NCBI GenBank assembly: GCA_039000515.1 | Contig: JBCFYV010002255.1 | Coordinates: forward strand, 21,931,963 to 21,995,962 | Direction: 5' to 3' | Origin: Timema cristinae | Lineage: Eukaryota > Arthropoda > Insecta > Phasmatodea > Timematidae | Length of the DNA stretch: 64,000 nt | In this document: piece after piece, positions 11,000-22,921 of the stretch | Position numbering within the stretch: position 1 is the stretch's first letter | Layout: every line of letters begins with the position of its first letter | The notes under the pieces: model-generated | What the model saw: the letters and a program-made list of their open reading frames with translations, nothing else | What the model was told of the DNA's origin: nothing | Databases searched by the model: none | Program-made: the position numbers and the translations under genes

Positions 11000-11506
11000 C
11001 AGTTGGATTGGATAGAACTATCTCAAGATAGGGATTTGGCGTAATGAGGTGGACTGGATAGAAGGAGCTCAAGATAGGGATATGGTGTAATCAGTTGGAT
11101 TGGATAGAACTATCTCAAGATAGGGGTTTGACGTAATGAGGTGAACTGGATAGAATGAGCTTAAGATAGGGATATTGTGTAATAAGTTGGATTTGATAGA
11201 GCTATCTCAAGATAGGGATTTGATGTAATGAGGGGGACTGGATAGAACTAGCTCAAGATAGGGATATGGTGTAATAAGTTGGATTGGATAGAACTAGCTC
11301 AAGATAGGGATTTGGTGTAATAAGTTGGATTGGATATAACTATCTTAAGATAGAGATTTGATGTAATGAGGGGGACTGGATAGAACTAGCTCAAGATAGG
11401 GATATGGTGTTATAAGTTGGATTGGATAGAACTAGCTCAAGATAGGGATTTGGTGTAATCAGTTGGATTGGATAGAACTATCTAAAAATAGGAATGGGGT
11501 GCGTAC
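10955..11506 (+). repeat. 46 bp minisatellite, 12 units, born from the LINE 3' end
   Basis: Twelve consecutive units, every one 46 bases with no indels (starts at 10955, 11001, 11047 and so on to 11461). Unit 1 codes VDWIELTPDRDKV, the end of the LINE frame. Later units alternate between two sub-types (starting AGGTGGACTGG or AGTTGGATTGG), giving a 92 bp higher-order repeat. 46 is not a multiple of three, so the array is not read as protein. Confidence 0.93.
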
Positions 11507-11547
11507 TTTTGTAAGTGTGTCAGTGAACTTTAGAATTCATAATGTCA

Positions 11548-11581
11548 TCTATACTTATAAAATAACATGTCCTGACTGACT

Positions 11582-11627
<46 letters not shown>

Positions 11628-12379
11628 TTCATCATCGCCGAGCGCAAAATATCAAGGCTACAAGCATGAAATTTCGACTGTATATTCATTTTGTTATGTA
11701 GGCACCCACTAAAAAAGGATTTTAGAAAATTCCACCCCAAAGGGTCAAAATAGGGGATGATAATATGTATGATAATATGTATGAAAGTCCGTCATTTTGA
11801 AAGTTACATAAACAAAATTTTGTATTTCGGTTATTGACGTAAAACAAATAAATACATGTTTCAGGAATTTTGGAAATTTTATTTAATAAGGGATGAAAAA
11901 GGGGGTGAAAGTTTGTATCGGACTGACTGACTGACTGATTCATCATCGCCGAGCGCAAACTATCAAGGCTACAAGCATGAAATTCGGACTGTATATTCAT
12001 TTTGTTATGTAGGCACCCACTAAGAAAGGATTTTAGAAAATTCCACCCCAAAGGGGTCAAAATAGCGGATGATAATATGTATGATAATATGTATGAAATT
12101 CCGTCATTTTGAAAGTTACATAAACAAAATTTTGTATTTCGGTTATTGACGTAAAACAAATAAATACGTGTTTCAGGAATTTTGGAAATTTTATTTAATA
12201 AGGGATGAAAAAGGGGGTGAAAGTTTGTATCGGACTTGCATTATTTTTGATCTGAGGTCAAGTTATGGTCATCAACGTAACGTAATATTTTAAATTAATC
12301 TGTAAATACATATGTATATTTTCGTATTTCTATATAATCAACTTCTACGCGAGCAAAGCCGCGGGCAACAGCTATCTAG
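11548..12379 (+). mobile_element. Non-autonomous Helitron-like element
   Basis: Begins TCTATACTTATAAAA after an A, and ends CTAG (12376-12379) before a T, the rule for Helitrons inserting between A and T. A short GCGAGCAAAGCCGC inverted stem lies about 20 bases before the end. Inside are a GACT tandem (11574-11626) and a 311 bp unit present twice (11627-11937 and 11938-12235). Open frames here are repeat artefacts. No Rep/helicase frame, so it would depend on another element. It starts 42 bases after the LINE minisatellite ends. Confidence 0.6.
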
Positions 12380-13041
12380 TAGAGTCATATAAGTAAGAAC
12401 TATAAACAAATCAAATGAAGATAATATCAAACTGTATTGATATACTTTATTTAACTCGTTTATAAATTAAATTATATAACGGTTAACCTGTATTTACTTT
12501 GTATTCAAGGCATTTTATTGTACATACATTTATAAATTCAACAATATACAATATTTGCTGTGAATAGTTAAATCTCAAATGATCGATAATTTAACAAGAC
12601 TAAATAATCAAGAGTTACATACATACACTCTTATGAAACAGATCAGAGAGATTTCTTGCCTTCTATTTCAGTAACAATATTTTCTCCACACATCTTCAGT
12701 GACTGGACGGAGTCATCTCACTAAAAATAGCGAATGTTTCTCAGCGTGTACAAAATTAGCGTCTGATGGAAATATTTGAAATCGGGGCAAACCTTTTAAC
12801 CAGTGTCGTACCTCCCGTTGAAAAAAAAAAAAAAGGAAAAGGACGAAATTCTTTTTATTTGGGGGTTACAAAGAAACTAATTAATCATATATTAGCTATT
12901 TTAAGAGGGTTTTCGTGATAGTTGTGGTTGGGGAACTTAAATCATATATTTTAATAATTTTTTTTTACGAAATATGATGAAACCCAGAAACTTTTCTCCA
13001 CATGAGTTTACAAGTCTTATCACTGCTTCTGGTTCTATTGG
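12380..13041. other. AT-rich spacer
   Basis: No gene or repeat recognised. Confidence 0.5.
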
Positions 13042-13505
13042 TGCTGAGGGCTTCAACCTTTTTTAGGCACAAGGGCCAAGGTTTTTGTCCCATTTTGACT
13101 CGTGGGCTATAATACTGCATTCATAACATTCATATTGAATCCATATTTAAATATTCCTATTAGCTCATTCTTATACACTTGAACTCACACTATGGATTTG
13201 TGAAGTATATTCTCTTGTATGTTTTTTTTTCCTATTTTTAGATTTATCTTTTTAGTAGATAGCGCGATTTGTCTTGTCTACTAGAGTTGTCATTTGCTGG
13301 TTAGAAGTACAATTTTTAAGGCGTAATTTTCCCGTAAAAAGAAAATATCTTTTTACATAATAACCTAAAATACGTATTTATTTTATTAGTTGACTATGTA
13401 AAATATATATCTGGTTTTGTAATTTTTTCTCTTGAAAGTAATTTTATATAATATTTTACCATCTAGCCGGCCGCAAAGAATGTTACTGCGGGTAATGGAT
13501 TCTAG
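13042..13505 (+). mobile_element. hAT-like MITE, copy 1 (degenerate)
   Basis: Blocks shared in order with 57719-58141: CTTCAACCTTTTTTAGGC at the left end, CTCGTGGGCTATAATACTG, TTAGCTCATTC, TATACACTTGAACTCACAC, the word GATTTGTCTTGTCTACTA and GCCGCAAAGAA near the right end. No transposase frame. Ends are less clear than in copy 2, so boundaries are approximate. Confidence 0.6.
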
Positions 13506-15097
13506 ACCCTTGATTTATAGAGTAAATAACTAAGACTCTAGTAGGTTGTGCAGTGGGTGTTTAAATTTGTATTAAAGTTTTACTAACGTATTTTTTCAGG
13601 GTGATTTAAATCAAGAATGATTGGTATGGATGAGACACTGTGCATACAGCAGAATATCTGGAAATTCACCAGAGAAACCGGATTTTCGGTGGAAGTTGCA
13701 TATTTTTTTTTTTTTTTTACATTCTGGATCTCAATATCTTTAAAAATAAGAAGTTTTATGTAAAAATTGCTTGAACCATTTTCTCATAATTTAAATTACA
13801 GAAACTAGGCTATCAAAATTTATGCATACACATAATCACTGAAAGTAAAATAAAATGTTGTATGATTATGATTAAAATATAGGGCCTAATTATATAATTC
13901 TTAAATTCCTTTTATAAATACATATTTGGCATATGTTTTTACCATTTTTACTCTCTTTCTTTCTCTGTCGCTCTCTATCTCTCTCTCTCTACATATATAT
14001 ATATATATACATAAAATACCTACTATAGGCATTATATATAAATATATAATACCTACTATAGTCATATATATAATACTTACCATAGGCATTTACACAGATG
14101 ATTAATATATATAATACTTACCATATGTCTATATAATACTTACTATAGACATGCAAATAATGTATATATATATATTATATATATATATGAATCGTAAAAA
14201 TTGTAAAAAAACAATATATATTATAGGAACTCTGGAGTACTAATCAGTGAAGGATTGATTCATGGATCATAGTCATGAAAATAAATAAATGCATGATTTT
14301 TTCTTCTTAAATGAAGAGGAACACCTCCTTAGTTATTGTCAAGGTCAGATGATACCCCCCTTGCTGTGTGTGTACAGTAAAATACTATTAAAGTGGGTCG
14401 CGAATTCTGTTGACAACCGTGTGAACAGGATCTAAAACCCATGTCGTGTCTTGTGGTGGGGATACATAATTCTAGTGTGAATTGGTTGTCTAGATAGACA
14501 ATGATTGGACAACTGTGAACTGGAGATGAGTCGAGAAGGTTGGTAGGAGGAGAGGGGGGTATAGAGAGGGATTTGATCTCACTTCTCACTACCTCTGCAC
14601 CCACTTATGCGGGATATATTAGCACAAATTTGAAGGAAGAGCAGGTTTGTAGCAAGATTATCTTTTACGATGGGCTGTAAGGGAACAGGATTTTAGCTTC
14701 ATTTCATTTTTATCACAAAACTCTTTAGATAAAATAAATATAAACATTACTTAAGTCAATAAGTTTATTTTATTTTTATTTATATAGTAGTGTTTACAAT
14801 TCTTTAATATATTTAATGGATTTGCTCAGATTTAAGGTAGAATGAGAGGAGACAACTTCAACAAATTTAATTATGAATATTTATATTTATGAATTTATAA
14901 TGAAATAAAAATATTTTTTAATTTCAACGTTATGACATTATTTTCTGACTTATCAAAAAGATTAAGTAAAAACTAGTAAAATTCAATACATATATATATA
15001 TAAAATAATAAATAATTATAAAAAAATATATTTATTTCAAATAAAATAATTCCTTATTTAAATAATAATTCCAACAGTTAACTTTATAAATAACCTA
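13506..15097. other. AT-rich spacer with TA microsatellites
   Basis: Contains CT/TA simple runs (13947-14010, 14160-14190) and repeated TACTTACCATAGGCAT-like words between 14020 and 14150. A less AT-rich patch at 14330-14600 holds a 91-codon minus-strand frame with no family pattern. No gene called. Confidence 0.45.
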
Positions 15098-15342
15098 AAT
15101 CAATGGTCGCGTGGTCTTAGTTGATACTATCGTAGTAGACTAGTAGAATAGGCTCCCGATAGGGGGGAGATAGAATTTCGGTTGGGTTTACTAACGGTGT
15201 TTTTTCCAAAATGGTTTTCCACTTTCCTTATAAGAAAGTGTGGGTACACATCCTAAAAATATAGCTTTCTTAAATTATAAAACCATCAGCTTAGTTAGTA
15301 AAAGATCGTATAACTTGAACGGGTAGTAAGACGCGGTGTTAA
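15098..15342 (+). repeat. SINE family C copy
   Basis: Head GGTCGCGTGGTCTTAG, body AAATGGTTTTCCACTTTCC, and the shared module at 15318-15341. The B box is eroded (ATAGAATTTCGG). Its tail faces that of the next copy at 15378, 35 bases away. Confidence 0.82.
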
Positions 15343-15377
15343 AAAAAATTGTAAATAAAAAGATATAGGCCTAATGG

Positions 15378-15625
15378 TTTTTAGCACCACGTCTTACTTC
15401 CCGTTTGCGTTGTATGCCTGTGGGCTTGTTACACTAATGGCTTGGGGATTATGAAGGTTTAATTATGTGGCCATGCACCCGAATTTGCTTGGAAAGAGAG
15501 TGGAAAATCATTTAGGTAAAAATACCTCAGTGCACCCAGGGGAATTTAAACCCTATATCCCCATCTTTGGTAGTCTAGTCAAACACGAGAGTAGCGTGTT
15601 AGACCACGGGACCATCGAAGTGGGT
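15378..15625 (-). repeat. SINE family C copy
   Basis: Complete minus copy: tail TTAGCACCACGTCTTACTTC, body, eroded reversed B box (GGAATTTAAACCC) and reversed head ending GAAGTGGGTGAC. With 15098-15342 it forms a tail-to-tail inverted pair. Confidence 0.82.
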
Positions 15626-16345
15626 GACATGATGTTAAAAACTTGAAAAAAGAAAAATAATATTTTTATGTTGGGGCCTCCGATTTTGTACAGCCACGGA
15701 TATTCCACAGCATTAACACCACCCTGCTCATGACCATAGTATCATCTGACTATAAACATTTAAAATTAAGAGAAAAAAGTTTTATTCAAATCCTGAGATG
15801 CTAATGACAAATATTCATGAACTGTCGATCTCACAACTTGTAGAAAATTAAAGCTAATTTTCCTCCTTAAGAATATATATATTTATTTATTCAAGCCAAA
15901 AATTAAAAAAAAAAAAAAATTGAAAATATTTGCACCCTAACTCGCATCCACCTTAATCCCACCTTAAGTCGTTCAAGTGCTAGAGTAGTCAAGCGTAAAT
16001 TCATAAATGCCGGAAACCAGGTGGTTATAACGTTTCTGGGAGGAGCTGTCTGTCAATAGGAGAACCGACAGGGGAGGAGAAAAATATAAATGCAATTAGT
16101 ATTTGTGTTGTGTTCATCCACCACCCCCTATTAAATTACATCATTTGATTGACAAAGAAACATTTTAAACTATGATAGCTTTCATTTCCCGGGAATGATG
16201 GACCAAAATATGTGAATTTTTTTACTTTTAAGAGTGTAAAAAAAATCTTTTAAACTATGTTTAAGAGTCTATGTGTGTATAGAGTCATAGAAAATTGTTT
16301 TGTTTTCACTACAGTAAGCACCAAACCTGTGTCCTTTTTTTTTTC
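15626..16345. other. Spacer, nothing recognised
   Basis: A less AT-rich patch at 15990-16130 has no frame or repeat I can assign. Confidence 0.45.
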
Positions 16346-16599
16346 TAAGCGCCGTGTATTACTACCCTTTTAGTTTATACGCTTAATTATGTACTAATTA
16401 CGCTAATGGTTTTAGGGGTTATGGAGGTTATAATAATAGGAATTGTACCTGTGATTGCTTATAAGGAAAGTGAAAAACTATTTTAGGAAAAGAACCTCTA
16501 GTGCACCCAACCGAGACTCGAACCTCAATCTCCCCGTCATTGGCAGTCTAGTCTACTGCGAGAATAGCGCGTTAGATCATGCGGCCACCGAAGCAAGTT
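16346..16599 (-). repeat. SINE family C copy
   Basis: Tail TAAGCGCCGTGTATTACTAC at the left, body AAACTATTTTAGG, reversed B box GAGACTCGAACCTC (16513-16526) and reversed head GATCATGCGGCCACCGAAGC. Confidence 0.82.
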
Positions 16600-17241
16600 A
16601 TTCTACTATTAAAAGTGTTGTCAATATATAACCTAAACGTAGCTAATTAGCCATAGAGCCGTTTGTTAAGAAAGCACATAATTATTTTAGGGGTGGGGGA
16701 AGGGGCTAGGGATTGTAGAGGCTTCTTACTATCTGCATATACACCCAGTCAAAAGGTTGGAATAAGTAAAGTTCAAATCTAGAGTAAATGTAGCCACATT
16801 CGTACGGAGGCAGAGTAGTATAAAAAATAACTTCAGTACACCCAGCCATAAATCTGAGCTCCAATCTTCCAGTCACTAAGAAAACCCAAACCAAAACGAT
16901 CTTCGCATCTTTATCCACGTGCTCCAATCAGCTGCGAGTAGCACACTATTAAAAAAACATACATAATAATAGTAATAGTAATTTGAAGGTGCGGTCGGTA
17001 CGAAAGCCGTGATATTTATATATAGACGTGTGGACATCCTTGTTCGTAGGGAAGTGCACAGGTTGCGACCACACACCCCTCTCCTCCACCTCCCATGGAC
17101 CAACCAAAACCTCCTTGCACACGCGTAGAACATGTCGGAGCAGTTGTTCCGTGTCATTCATTCAAACCGTGTTGAGATAAATATTTACAGTCAGACTCAC
17201 GAATTATTCCGTGATAGTTGTGTTGCCACCATCTATAGGTC

Positions 17242-17277
<36 letters not shown>

Positions 17278-17497
17278 TCCCATATGGTCCCGGGTGCGCA
17301 GTGCATGACTAGGTCACGTGGTAATCTGTGGAGGAGGGGGGGGGATTTTCCGTTCGTTGCGATGGAGAAAAAAAAGGAATTATTCCTACCAAAGTATTGG
17401 AAAGTATTTGTGGAATCCTAGTCTATAGATAATCCGGTGTTAGGACAAATATTACTTAAATATGCTACATATTAAACTTATTATTATAATATTATTA

Positions 17498-17554
<57 letters not shown>

Positions 17555-17847
17555 ATTCTACGTGGTGTTACCGCTAAAAAAAATTAATATCAAAAGTTTA
17601 CGTTCACTACAAATATAAAAATAAAATTATGAACAATAAAAACGTAAGATCCTAAAATAATTGTTCTTAATATCTTATCGCTTTCAATTTTTATCAAAAA
17701 ATTTAATTAATTCGAAAATCCTGATGTGTTGGGTCCATTAATTAACTTTACTAAAATATAAAATGAATTATCAAAATTATAAATATGGATATTGGCTCCC
17801 CTCACTAGATATACATGTTACCAATTCAATATATAGCAATTTATATG
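16600..17847. other. Spacer with GT and TTA microsatellites
   Basis: (GT)n at 17246-17276 and (TTA)n at 17480-17550. The interval 16980-17170 is less AT-rich; overlapping minus-strand frames there show no family pattern. No gene called. Confidence 0.45.
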
Positions 17848-18100
17848 ACCCACTTCGGTGGTCGCATAGTCTAACACGCTATTCTCTCAGTAAACTAGAT
17901 TGTTGATGACGGGGAGATCAAAGTTTGAATCTTGGTCTGGCGTACTGAGAAAGATTTTTCCTAAATGGTTTTCCACTCTCACTTAATGTAAATGGAGTAT
18001 ATTTTCAATATAAATATAACCTTCCTAGTTACTAAAACCATTAGCGTAATTAGTATATAAATGTATTACCTAAACATGTAATAAAACGCAATGCTAAAAA
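17848..18100 (+). repeat. SINE family C copy
   Basis: Head ACCCACTTCGGTGGTCGCAT, reversed-free B box AAGTTTGAATCTTGG (17922-17936), body CTAAATGGTTTTCCACTCTC, eroded shared tail ATAAAACGCAATGCTAAAA. Confidence 0.85.
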
Positions 18101-18829
18101 AACTGATTTTTGAGAATTTGTAATATTTCGATGATCAACAAAACAGTTTGGCTCATAACAAATCTGGGGAGCGTTTTACTTGAAAAATAACAATGTGTGG
18201 TTTTTTTCATGAGAAAAAATATTTAAGAGCAATATACACCACTGATGATTGATTTTTGAAAACTAGCAATCTTTACAACATTGCAATTTTTTTTTTAATT
18301 CATATTCGAAAAAGTTTTATTTTATCATAAAGTATTGGCTTACGTTTGTTTATTGATAACTTTATTTTAATTTAGTTTTAAACAATTGCTTGTATAAAAA
18401 AAAGTATTTTGATTGTGTCGCACAATTTATTTCATTTTGGACACGTTGCAAATGTATCAAATCAATTCTATAAATATTATTTGATATAATATACCTGACC
18501 AGAATCGATACTGATATATTTCAAAAGCATCTCATAGATTAGCTCTATAATATTAATTTAAAAGACACAAAATTCAACCGATCCTTTCCTGCTATGTAAT
18601 AGTATTCATTAGAATGATTATTATAAGCTACTAGAAAATAATCACCAGTATTTCTCTGATTTTCATGACTTATAAAGTGTCCAAAAATTACATATAAAAT
18701 TCATCAACAATTTTTATTAAATTGACCCAAAAAAGTGAACGAAACTTCTAAATTAATACACAGGATGAAATCAAACACGCACTTTAGCAGTATACACTAA
18801 AATAGATCCATATGTAATAAAAAAAAACC
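18101..18829. other. AT-rich spacer
   Basis: No gene or repeat recognised. Confidence 0.5.
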
Positions 18830-19170
18830 TTCAAGGCAGACGTCTCAGTCAGTGAGAAAGTATCAATCTGCGTCTGTCAGGTCACACGGCTTAAAATAAA
18901 ATGGTCTGTGTCGTTTTTTGGAGATAAATCTCTATTAGGTCTAAGCTTATACTCCCTTTCACCTTTCACCTGCAACAACCATCTGGCATGCCAATAAGAA
19001 AGAGGGGAAAAAAAGTTACAAGACTTGTTATCTCACGGTAAAGAGAAAAGCTCGTTGTTAGTTCTTAACTGTCTAATAATTTTCTAATGTTAGTATATCA
19101 GAAAATTACGGTATTTTTTCAGGAAGGCTAAATCTAGAGCTATTTTTCACTAAAACTAATCTTATAGCTC
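18830..19170 (+). repeat. Interspersed repeat family H, copy 1
   Basis: Shares ordered blocks with 58850-59430 (same strand) and 31590-31905 (opposite strand): CTCAGTCAGTGAGAAAGTAT, CCAATAAGAAAGAGGG, ACTTGTTATCTCACGGTAAA, AGGCTAAATCTAGAGCT. No coding potential and no tRNA boxes. Confidence 0.72.
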
Positions 19171-19628
19171 CGGAAATATGTTTAAAAAAGTCGTTGAAAA
19201 TGAACTAATATCATATTTTTTACAGCTTTCTTACAATAACTAAACTTAAACTATAGGGTCATTAAGGAAAAAGAAATAATTCATCGTATAATTAAATATT
19301 GCGTTAGGGATGAAAGTCTACATGCCAATTTCTTGTTTACCGAGGTGGCCCTTATAGTCCGGTAAAAATTAACATAGATTTACAAATTACTGCTTCAAGA
19401 CATTTTCCGCCACCACATTTCCAACTTAGTAAAATAGATTTATTATTAAGGCTTATATCCCAACAACGAAAGTAAAATAGTTACAAATACATTTGGAGCA
19501 TACAATATCTTCTGAGCTCGATAATTGTGTGGAGGTTAACCAAATGTTTGAATATTTGTAAATTTACAAAACGTCATAAATGCCTAAAAATGTATAAATT
19601 ATAGCGCAAAGCAGTAAAATAATATTTT

Positions 19629-19907
19629 ATTATTAGCACCACGTCTTACTACCCGTTCAGGTTATACGCACTTACGATAATGTTTAATGGTAGGGTGATT
19701 GTGAGATGAAATGGAGGACCTACAATTTAACGTGGGATCCGAACCACGGTGGAGGCCTGGCATTCCCCACAATCACAAGTTGTAATTAATACACGTCTTG
19801 TCAGAGGTGAAGGAAGGGTTTGGTAATCAGATAAACTTGTGGCAGGACCAGGGATTGAACCCCGGACCCCCAACGCAGAGGTCTAACACCTTACCCCTAG
19901 ACCACCC
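19629..19907 (-). repeat. SINE family A copy, head slightly short
   Basis: TTATTATTAG tail, shared module, body and reversed B box (GGGATTGAACCCCGG at 19850-19864). Stops at CCTAGACCACC, missing the last bases (AGGTCACC) of the head. Confidence 0.88.
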
Positions 19908-20691
19908 CTAGTAAAATAATACTTTAGGCTATTGACATATTTGCGACCTGACTGACGCCGCGACCTGACTGACGCTTCAACCAGGACGCCCGAACGCAAA
20001 GCCCTGTCTTTTATGAGCGAAAGCTGGCCAGCAACGGGCTAGACACAAACATGAACCACTTTGGTTCTCTCATAAAAATAGCATTTCCTATGATCCAGCT
20101 ACTTGGTCGCCACGTTATTGTCAAACAATTAGATCGTAAGTACGATCATGACCTAAAAATTCCAAACAATACCAAAAATGGCAGATAAAATGTATCTTTC
20201 TGGAACCAGGGTATAATGAAAGGAGTTAATGTACAAAAGAGCATTGGCTGTGACGTACCAATGAAAAGATAACATATAATAAATATCCAAGCCTTGCTTA
20301 TCACACGCCACCCAATTTCATGATGTGTTCTTATTTATTTACCTCATGTGTGGAAGAAAACGCTGAGGCGTTGAACCTCAGATGCTGACCAATCCACCTC
20401 TGAGATATAGATACTAAGGCTCAAAACATGGTGTGGTTTATATATATAAAACAATTCAATTCTACAACGTGGCTACAAAACCTATTAATCAAATTCTGCG
20501 GGATGTACTCATGCTATCAGACACCTTATCTTATCACGTCTGTCTAACGAGATGGTTTTCATATTTGACTTCCATCACTGGCGAACCATCTAACGTTTGA
20601 TTAAATTGGGTATTTCTCTTTCACTCTGATGATTTAATGGTTTGAGAACGAAATATTAGCGGATTAGTGAGTTTTTTAAAATCGGGATATG
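19908..20691. other. Spacer, nothing recognised
   Basis: A short direct duplication of GCGACCTGACTGACGC-type words lies at 19945-19975. No gene recognised. Confidence 0.45.
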
Positions 20692-22027
20692 ATATATTCA
20701 AGTGGTTTCTAAACTGTGTTTCGCAAAATTTTCTAAGGGGTTCACCAAAATATTTCTGTAATGTGGTGGATATTTTGGAGCACCCTGTGAGGAAATGGGA
20801 CGCATTTACAACTGTTTATTGTCTCACACCGAAGTCAGGTGGTTATCTCAAGGTCGAATTCTTCAAGATTGATTGAACTTAAACAAGAAGTTGTCATTTT
20901 TCTTATGAACCATCCCTTTCACAAAGTAAAGTGCATGCAAGAACAAATGTGGCTCCTGGCTTTGGCCTATTTGGCAGACATTTTCTCAAAAATGAACAAT
21001 GTAACCCTATCTCTTCGTGGGTCAAATATTAACGTTTTTACTGTGCAAGACCATATAGAATCGTTCACAAAAAAAAAATAACCTTTGATAAAACGTATTT
21101 AATTAGCAATAAAATGGAGTGCTTTGATACCCTTTACATTTTTATGGTGGAAAATCAAATTTCTTTGGACATAAATGTTAGGAGCAGGGTTTTATAAAAA
21201 AACAATTGAAGAGACTTTAAAAACCATCAGTGAATATTTCCCAGCTATGTCCAATAGAAACAAACGGATTCGTAGTCTCCTGGGCAAGAAAGCAGTTTTG
21301 TAATCCTCCACATTAAGCGTGAGTGAAAAAGAGCAGCTCCTTGTAATTTCCACCAATTCTGAATTAAAGAAAAAATAAATCTGTGTCATTAATTGGTTTC
21401 TGGTTAAGTTTAAATGATGACTTAAAAAAGTAAATACAGAAACAGGCTCAGTGCTGAAAGCTACTTTATTTATCGTCTGTGGTTCCTGACTTTAAAGCTC
21501 TGTTCCATCCAAAGCAAGCGCATTCTTTTCACTAAGTCACATGAAGAGGTGAGTAACTGCTAAAACTTGTAAACAATTTTGAAACTTAAATTTGCATGGA
21601 ATTTTGTGATCTAAGGAGGGTATTTCAGATATGTAAACGCAGAAATTTCCAGTATCACTTTAAAAAAAAACAAGCGAAATGTGATAATATTGTGGCAGTA
21701 AAGATAAGAAAATGTTACTTCGGTACTTTGCTTATTTAAATACAGTTTTAATTTTCGAAATGAATGTATATTTATTTGAAATTGAACTTAGGTCGTTTCA
21801 ATCTTATTCCATTATATTTGGTGGGTTATTCCTAAGTACCTTAGTTATAGTTGGTTAATTTGAAGGTATTACACATTTTGATTACAATTAATAATTGAAT
21901 TTCATAAAAAAAATAGGTATAAAATTAAGTGCTTGGCTATGGATATTTATCAGGGGGTTCGAGTAACTCAGATGTTTGTGAAAGGGTTTTGGCGAATCGA
22001 GAAAATTTGGGAACCACTGATATAGTC
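20692..22027 (+). mobile_element. hAT transposon relic with 8 bp target duplication
   Basis: The element spans 20700-22019. The left end AAGTGGTTTCTAAACTG and the right end TTTGGGAACCACTG are inverted repeats of the hAT CAGTGGTT type. Flanks ATATATTC (20692-20699) and ATATAGTC (22020-22027) are an 8 bp duplication with one difference, the hAT size. The interior carries a decayed transposase (see the next entry). Length of 1.3 kb against 3 kb or more for complete elements shows internal loss. Confidence 0.78.
20822..21430 (+). pseudogene. hAT transposase remnant, ZBED5/SCAND3-like
   Basis: Pieces of the C-terminal half of a hAT transposase: HTEVRWLS then, after a shift, RLIELKQEVVIFL, WLLALAYLADIFSKMN, LSLRGSNINVF and ESFTKK. 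After a gap come TLKTISEYFPAMSN, LSVSEKEQLLVISTNSELK and FWLSL. The tryptophan block (RWLS), the LAYLADIF helix and the SLSEKEQL motif are the standard order in this family (from memory). At least one frameshift lies near 20850-20870 and stops break the rest, so it is dead. The open frame starting at 20667 begins outside the element and is not real. Confidence 0.75.
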
Positions 22028-22216
22028 AATTGATCTATAAAGTGTGCATTAAATACTTCTGGTAAACAGTTATAAGTATTAATTGCGTTAAACTGAATCA
22101 CAGCTTTTATAGATCAAACAACATTTTTTTTTATATTTATAAAATTGTTTTATGACAAACTAAAATGTAAAGTTAATCGTGAGAAGATTAATTTCAACTA
22201 AAAAGAAAAAAAACAT
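22028..22216. other. Short spacer between hAT relic and ACAT array
   Basis: AT-rich; nothing recognised. Confidence 0.5.
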
Positions 22217-22842
22217 ATATACATACATACATACATACATACATACATACATACATACATACATACATACATACATACATACATACATACATGCATGCAT
22301 GCATGCATGCATACATACATACATACATACATACATACATACATACATACATACATACATACATACATACATACATACATACATACATACATACATACAT
22401 ACATACATACATACATACATACATACATACATACATACATGCATACATACATACATACATACATACATACATGCATACATACATACATACATACATACAT
22501 GCATACATACATACATACATACATACATACATACATACATACATGCATACGTACGTACGTACGTACGTACAACATACATACATACATACATACATACATG
22601 CATGCATACGTACGTACGTACATACATACATACATACATACATGCATACATACATACATTCATACATACATACATACATACATACATACATGCATGCATG
22701 CATGCATACATACATACATACATACATACATACATACATACATACATACATACATACATACATACATGCATACGTACGTACGTACGTACATACATGCATA
22801 CATACATACATACATACATACATACATACATACATACATACA

Positions 22843-22876
<34 letters not shown>

Positions 22877-22920
22877 CATATATACATACATACATACATA
22901 CATATACATATACATACATA
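22217..22920. repeat. ACAT tetranucleotide microsatellite, about 700 bp
   Basis: Nearly uninterrupted ACAT units with islands of GCAT (22290-22311, 22690-22706) and ACGT (22547-22570, 22608-22620, 22771-22788). The island GCATACGTACGTACGTAC occurs three times, which points to block duplication inside the array. Long frames on both strands (repeats of HTYI and CMYV) are artefacts. It directly follows the 3' end of the LINE on the minus strand. Confidence 0.97.
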
Positions 22921-22921
22921 A

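Noticed and set aside
10955..11506. CRISPR array
   Set aside because: Units are contiguous with no unique spacers, and the context is a eukaryotic LINE.
11555..12159. Frames with SVSQSVSQ repeats
   Set aside because: They translate the GACT tandem and the duplicated unit of the Helitron-like element.
20667..20876. Plus frame MSFLKSGYDIFKW as transposase start
   Set aside because: It begins outside the hAT element (left end at 20700) and its reading frame is not that of the HTEVRWLS motif.
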